A DNA stretch of 9,754 nt from UBA4661 sp002405405 (GTDB lineage Bacteria; Bacteroidota; Ignavibacteria; Kapaibacteriales; UBA4661): NCBI GenBank assembly GCA_036847245.1, contig DAIUAL010000126.1:1-9754 (forward strand), read 5' to 3'. The notes below the pieces were generated by a model, which searched no databases, was not told where the DNA came from, and worked only from the letters and a program-made list of their open reading frames with translations. Below, in pieces: positions 5,306 through 9,754 of this stretch (positions are counted from its first letter, which is position 1; each line of letters opens with the position of its first letter). The translations under genes were made by a program, and so were the position numbers.

Positions 5306-6655
5306 TTATTTCAATAATTGACCACTCAATCGCAGTATTTCTGTTTCGCTGATACGAGCATTAAGTAATGCCGTGAAATAACGGTTCTCTGCAAAAAAAA
5401 GTGTTCGTTGAACATCACGAAATTCAAGTGCACTCAATCCACCGAGCTTATACTTTTCAAAAGCAATTTTCGCATTCAGTCGTGCTGTAGATAAGCCTTC
5501 CGATTCAAATTGTGCCAGCTGAATATTGTTGTCATAATCACGAAGCAGAGTAGCTACTTGTGCTTCGGTTTGAAGCTTTATCTGTGCAAGGTTGAGTTCG
5601 TTTGCACGACGTTGTAATTGAGCTACTTCTACTTGTCGACTAATATTCATGCCTGCAAAAAGTGGTAGAGACAATTGTAATCCTATGGAGCTAAATTGAT
5701 TTTGATTCAAACCCACAAGTCCAAAGTTTTGCTGCCCGCGATTAAAGCCAAATGTACCAATAAGATTGATATCAGGAAGATGTTGCGCACGTGCAATAGC
5801 AATATCGTTTTCGGCAATTTCTATTGCCATACGAGCAATTTGCAATGCAGTACTTTGTTGCTCAATACGTGACCTAATGTCATTAAAAAAAAATCGGGTT
5901 GTCGGCATTGTTAATGAATCACTCAATGTGAACTCGATTGTTGCAGGTCTGCCAATTAAAACATTGAGTTGATTTTTAGCATTCGCAATAATGATATGTT
6001 GCCGAAGTACTGCTGCACTATCGGCATTCATGTCATTGCGTGCTTGCAGGACATCAAGATTTGATGCCGCTCCAATGCCGACTTTTGTTTCAGCAAGTCG
6101 AAGACGCTCTCGTGAAATAGCGAGGGCATCACGTTGCGAAGCGAGGAGATACTGTTGTTGGAGAATAGTCGAATAGCTTTGAATGATATTCGCAACAGAT
6201 AATTCTACAGCATTTTGCAGGGCAGTTGAGGACTGTGCTTGTATTTTTTCCAGACGGTCTTTTGCAGAAAACATTGCCAGACCATCAAAGAGTGTCCATG
6301 TAAGTTGGATGTTGGAATTAAGCTGATCGCTATGCGCACCGGTAAGTTCTTGAGAAGAATTATCGCGTAAAAAAACCTGTCGAATATTATTGCTTGCACC
6401 TGAGTATGTGGCGTTAAGAGTAACATTGGGCAGCATTCCTGCATTGCCGACAGTGTTGTTCGCTGTAGCAATATCAACAGCATTCTTGCCGATTTTAATG
6501 GCAAAGTTATTTTCTAAACACAGTGTAATTGCTTGTTGAAGCGTGAGTTGTTCTTGTGCATGAACACGCAGTGGGTGTATGCTCCAACACAAGCTAAGGG
6601 TAATCAATAGCACTCGCAATGGGCGTATCAAGGAACATGTCATAAGAGTGTGCAT
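5306..6655 (-). CDS. TolC-family outer-membrane efflux protein
   Basis: 449-residue outer-membrane channel that forms a trimeric exit duct for tripartite efflux. Residues 1-33 are a signal peptide cut at VHA before QE. The mature protein starts with the usual LTLQQAITLCLENN segment. The NNTVGNAGMLPNVTL motif near residues 66-80 is typical of the family in Bacteroidota-like bacteria, and a second, partly repeated unit (ARAQHLPDINLIGTFGF) shows the internal duplication of TolC proteins. Long coiled-coil helices rich in Gln, Ala and Asn lie between. The frame is open to a TTG at 6670, but the ATG at 6655 (or 6643) gives a proper signal peptide. No Shine-Dalgarno sequence precedes the ATG; the bases just before it read TCCTCC. 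It begins 17 nt after the stop of the RND gene, so it is probably co-transcribed and translationally coupled. The transported compound cannot be told from sequence. Confidence 0.93.
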   Translation of the reverse strand: MHTLMTCSLIRPLRVLLITLSLCWSIHPLRVHAQEQLTLQQAITLCLENNFAIKIGKNAVDIATANNTVGNAGMLPNVTLNATYSGASNNIRQVFLRDNSSQELTGAHSDQLNSNIQLTWTLFDGLAMFSAKDRLEKIQAQSSTALQNAVELSVANIIQSYSTILQQQYLLASQRDALAISRERLRLAETKVGIGAASNLDVLQARNDMNADSAAVLRQHIIIANAKNQLNVLIGRPATIEFTLSDSLTMPTTRFFFNDIRSRIEQQSTALQIARMAIEIAENDIAIARAQHLPDINLIGTFGFNRGQQNFGLVGLNQNQFSSIGLQLSLPLFAGMNISRQVEVAQLQRRANELNLAQIKLQTEAQVATLLRDYDNNIQLAQFESEGLSTARLNAKIAFEKYKLGGLSALEFRDVQRTLFFAENRYFTALLNARISETEILRLSGQLLK

Positions 6656-6672
6656 AGGAGGATAAATCAATG

Positions 6673-9600
6673 TTATGCTTGAGTGTGTTCAAGAGATGCT
6701 TGCTCATGTTCTGTTGGCTCCGTTTCTAACCGAGAGTGCATTGTTTTCGTCGTAATGTACGAGTACATTGCAGGAACAACATACAATGTTAGAAAGGTTG
6801 AGAAAACCAAGCCCCCAATGATTGCAATGCCCATTGAAACACGACTTTCGGCACCTGCACCGAGAGCCAGAGCAATTGGCATCGTACCAAGTATTGCTGT
6901 GATACTTGTCATTAGAATAGGTCGTAAGCGGGCAGTTGATGCTTCGACAATTGCCTCCGCTAATGGAGAACCATGTTCTCTCCGCTGATTGGCAAACTCG
7001 ACAATGAGAATTCCATTTTTAGCAACAAGACCAATAAGCATGATAATGCCGATTTGGGAGAAAATGTTCACCGTCTGTTTGAAGAGATACAAGGTCAATA
7101 AGGCACCGGCAAGAGCCAGCGGGACAGTTAATAAGATAGTCAAAGGATCGCGGAAACTTTCGAATTGCGCAGCAAGCACCATGTAAATCAACAGTAATGC
7201 CAGCACGAAAGCAAAAATCAAGCTGGAAGAACTTTCACGTAAATCGCGTGCTTGACCATCCAATGCCGTTGAAAATGTTTCATCCAAATGTTTACGAGCA
7301 ATTGCCTCTAAAATATCAATGCCTTGCCCAAGGGTTGTTCCCGGCGTAAGTCCCGCAGAAATCGTTGCTGAAACATACCGATCAAAACGGAAAAGTTGCG
7401 GCGGACTACTTCGCTCATTGAGTGCAATAACATTATCGAGGGGAATCAACTCATTGCGCGAGCTTCGTACATTGAGCGAACGAATATCCGAAGGCTTATC
7501 GCGGTATTGCTGTTGTACTTGACCAATAACTTGATATTGCTTGCCTCCTAGCAAAAAGAAGCCATATCGCTGACCACTCAAGCCTGCTTGCATGGTAGAA
7601 ATAATGTCTTGCGTAGAAATGCCGAGTGTACGTGCTTTTTCGCGTAAAACATCAATGACAACCTCGGGCTTGTTAAATTTTACATCAACATCAACAACCT
7701 CAAAGGCAGGATGTTTGCTTGCTTCTTCCAAAACTTTTGGCAATACTTTTTTGAGTTTGTCGAGATCAGGTGCTTTAATAACAAAGGAGAGCGGTAAGGA
7801 GCGTCCACCTGAACCTGTACTAATGGACGGTTCTTGAATGGTGAATGCACGAGCATTATTTTTACTTCGTAATGTCTTCGAAAGTGCAGCGACAATCTGC
7901 TGTTGGGTTCGTTGCCGTTGTAGACGAGGCTTCAAAATGATACGCATAGAACCTGTGTTCGACGAACCACCCGTGAAACCCGGTGCAGTGATAGTAATTA
8001 GCCCTTCGCGCTCAGGAGTTTGTTCGGCAACAGCATCAGTAAGATCGGTAATATAGTCATCCATTGCGTTGAATGTTGTTCCTTCGGGCATAATCGCGTT
8101 AATACGGAATGCTTCACGATCTTCAGTAGGTGATAACTCCGATGGAAGAATTTTCACCGTCCATATAATTGTACCGATGGAGAGAGCCATAATAACGAAA
8201 GCCATCCAGCGAATTTTCATGAAAAGCACCAGAGAGCGATGGTACAAGTTGGTCATACCTACAAAAAACGGCTCAGTTACCCGATAGAACCAATTTGGCT
8301 GATCGCGGTGCCGCAAGAGTCGGGAAGCCATCATTGGTGTGAGTGTCAGTGAAACAAATGCAGAAATCACGACTGATCCTGCCAAAACAACCCCGAATTC
8401 TCGAAAGAGTCGTCCGGTAAGTCCCTGCAGGAAAATTACCGGCATGAAGACAGCCGCAAGAGCCATAGTAGTGGCAATTACAGCAAGATAAACTTCCGCG
8501 GATCCATTGATAGCTGAGGTATAGGGGTTTTCGCCCTTTTCAATTTTGGCATAGATATTTTCAAGAACAACAATAGCATCATCAACAACAATACCAATTG
8601 CCAACACAATGCCGAGCAGGGTAAGAATGTTGATTGAGAAGCCGGCAAAGTACATGATGAAGAATGATCCGATTAGTGAAATCGGAATTGCAATGATGGG
8701 AATCAGTGTTGTTCGCAAATCACGCAAAAAGATGAAGATCACCAATGTAACCAACCCAAAAGCAATATAAATCGTTTCGGTTACTTCTTCAATCGACGAC
8801 CGGATAAACTTCGTATTGTCAAAACTTACGCCAACTGATATGTCTGGCGGAAAGTCTTTTTTTGATTCCTCTAAGCGTTTGCGAACACCATCAACAATGT
8901 CGATATAATTTGATCCGGGTTGGGGAATGATAGCCAAGGCGACCATTGGTACGCCCTCGCGTCGTAAGAGTGTTTTGTAGTTCTCGGCGCCGAGTTCCGC
9001 ATAGCCAATATCTTTCATGCGTATAACTGTACCATTTGATTCTCGAATAATCAAATTGTTGAAGTCTTCGACAGAATTCAACCGCCCCATTGTTCGAATA
9101 GAAAGCTCTGTATTAGCACCTTCGATACGTCCGGTGGGGAGCTCGATGTTCTCACGGGCAAGGGCATTGCGTACATCTTGTGGTGTAAGTTGGTAAGCAA
9201 CAAGTTTATCGGGATTCATCCACAAGCGCATGGCATATACTTTCTCACCCCAAATGGCAACTTCGCTGACACCCTCAACAGTACGAACACGTTCTCGTAT
9301 GAGGTTACGCGCAATATCGGTGAGATCTAAAAGATTTCGTTTATCGCTACTGACAGTGAAGGCGGCAATAGGTTGTGCATTTGCATCAGCTTTTTGTACA
9401 ACCGGAGGATTTGCATCGGGAGGAATCCTATTGACTGCTTGTGATACTTTGTCACGGACATCATTTGCAGCTGTTTCAAGATCAATTCCAAGGTTAAATT
9501 CAATGGTAATATTGCTTGCTTGTTCTCGACTTGTGGATTTGATAACACGAATACCCGGAATACCACTCACGACTTCCTCAATAGGTTGGGTAATCTGCGA

Positions 9601-9754
9601 TTCTATGACATCTGCATTCGCCCCGGGATATGAAGTAAAAACAGAAATCACCGGCGGATCAACAACCGGAAATTCACGCACGCCAAGAAAGTAGAAACCT
9701 ATGATACCGAAGACAACAATCGTTGCCGAGAGAATGATTGCAAGTACTGGTCTG
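6673..9754 (-). CDS. RND efflux transporter, HAE1/AcrB type (5' end outside window)
   Basis: Inner-membrane proton-driven drug/metabolite exporter of the resistance-nodulation-division superfamily. About 1026 residues are visible; the frame stays open to the window end (first visible residues RPVLAIILS), so only about ten N-terminal residues seem missing. The expected layout is present: TM1 at the edge, a periplasmic porter domain, TM2-TM6, TM7 near 8155-8215, a second porter domain, and TM8-TM12 to about 6745. The proton-relay aspartates are intact in GIVVDDAIVVLEN (codons 8578-8583), and the TM10 lysine is present in LIGLVAKNGILIVEF (codon 7018-7020). The VREFPVVDPPVISVFTSYPGA opening and the GSNYIDIVDGVRKRLEE region are typical of HAE1 pumps rather than of heavy-metal RND proteins. 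A hydrophilic tail rich in Glu and His ends the protein. The adaptor protein is expected upstream, beyond the right edge. Substrate unknown. Confidence 0.96.
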   Translation of the reverse strand, partial: RPVLAIILSATIVVFGIIGFYFLGVREFPVVDPPVISVFTSYPGANADVIESQITQPIEEVVSGIPGIRVIKSTSREQASNITIEFNLGIDLETAANDVRDKVSQAVNRIPPDANPPVVQKADANAQPIAAFTVSSDKRNLLDLTDIARNLIRERVRTVEGVSEVAIWGEKVYAMRLWMNPDKLVAYQLTPQDVRNALARENIELPTGRIEGANTELSIRTMGRLNSVEDFNNLIIRESNGTVIRMKDIGYAELGAENYKTLLRREGVPMVALAIIPQPGSNYIDIVDGVRKRLEESKKDFPPDISVGVSFDNTKFIRSSIEEVTETIYIAFGLVTLVIFIFLRDLRTTLIPIIAIPISLIGSFFIMYFAGFSINILTLLGIVLAIGIVVDDAIVVLENIYAKIEKGENPYTSAINGSAEVYLAVIATTMALAAVFMPVIFLQGLTGRLFREFGVVLAGSVVISAFVSLTLTPMMASRLLRHRDQPNWFYRVTEPFFVGMTNLYHRSLVLFMKIRWMAFVIMALSIGTIIWTVKILPSELSPTEDREAFRINAIMPEGTTFNAMDDYITDLTDAVAEQTPEREGLITITAPGFTGGSSNTGSMRIILKPRLQRQRTQQQIVAALSKTLRSKNNARAFTIQEPSISTGSGGRSLPLSFVIKAPDLDKLKKVLPKVLEEASKHPAFEVVDVDVKFNKPEVVIDVLREKARTLGISTQDIISTMQAGLSGQRYGFFLLGGKQYQVIGQVQQQYRDKPSDIRSLNVRSSRNELIPLDNVIALNERSSPPQLFRFDRYVSATISAGLTPGTTLGQGIDILEAIARKHLDETFSTALDGQARDLRESSSSLIFAFVLALLLIYMVLAAQFESFRDPLTILLTVPLALAGALLTLYLFKQTVNIFSQIGIIMLIGLVAKNGILIVEFANQRREHGSPLAEAIVEASTARLRPILMTSITAILGTMPIALALGAGAESRVSMGIAIIGGLVFSTFLTLYVVPAMYSYITTKTMHSRLETEPTEHEQASLEHTQA

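Noticed and set aside
6656..6670. TTG start of the tolC-like gene at 6670
   Set aside because: It is a rare start codon with no ribosome binding site, and it adds an IYPP stretch before an already complete signal peptide.
9230..9694. Long plus-strand open frame of about 154 codons opposite the RND transporter
   Set aside because: It is an antisense shadow of a strongly conserved RND coding region, with a Ser/Arg/Thr-rich composition typical of such shadows and no ribosome binding site.
1..9754. CRISPR arrays, tRNA or rRNA genes, insertion sequences, toxin-antitoxin or phage-defence modules
   Set aside because: I looked on both strands and found no regularly spaced repeats, cloverleaf-like sequence, transposase motifs or defence-type domains.

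Overview
This 9.75-kb window looks like a metagenome-type contig from a Gram-negative bacterium of the Bacteroidota/Chlorobiota-Kapabacteria (FCB) neighbourhood. That placement is an inference from several weak signs: exported proteins with cleavage sites ending in '-AQ', a tripartite RND/TolC pump whose outer-membrane component has an N-N-x-x-G-N-A-G-M-L-P motif familiar from Bacteroidota-type TolC proteins, mostly poor Shine-Dalgarno sites, and one match to the Bacteroidota -7 promoter element TAnnTTTG. No rRNA or marker gene here fixes the taxon. Two runs of exactly ten N (586-595 and 846-855) are scaffold gaps.

Layout. Positions 1-212 carry no convincing gene. Positions 213-4061 hold four plus-strand genes, all predicted to be exported. 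They are an outer-membrane beta-barrel protein broken by the two gaps (213-992), a lipoprotein with a glycerophosphodiester phosphodiesterase domain (994-2256), a second beta-barrel-like envelope protein (2272-3006) and an exported calcineurin-like metallophosphoesterase with a twin-arginine-like N-terminus (3072-4061). Spacings of 1, 15 and 65 nt suggest one transcription unit. A small hypothetical gene (4137-4433) follows a promoter-like element. A strong terminator-like hairpin (4448-4491) then separates it from truA (4511-5287), the tRNA pseudouridine synthase.

On the minus strand, facing truA across only 18 nt, lie a TolC-family outer-membrane efflux protein (5306-6655) and, upstream of it, a nearly complete HAE1/AcrB-type RND transporter (6673 to beyond 9754). 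The periplasmic adaptor (MFP) expected in such an operon is not in the window and would lie past the right edge.

How the parts may work together. The RND and TolC proteins are the inner-membrane and outer-membrane parts of a proton-driven efflux pump. The left-hand cluster pairs a phosphodiesterase with a phosphatase, both extracytoplasmic, plus two outer-membrane barrels. A reasonable hypothesis is degradation of glycerophosphodiesters or other organophosphates at the cell envelope, but substrate specificity cannot be read from the sequence. I see no CRISPR array, tRNA, insertion sequence, phage gene or defence system, and nothing that I would call a clearly new biological system. The most interesting points are the four-gene envelope cluster, the divergent GDPD active-site motif and the hairpin next to truA.
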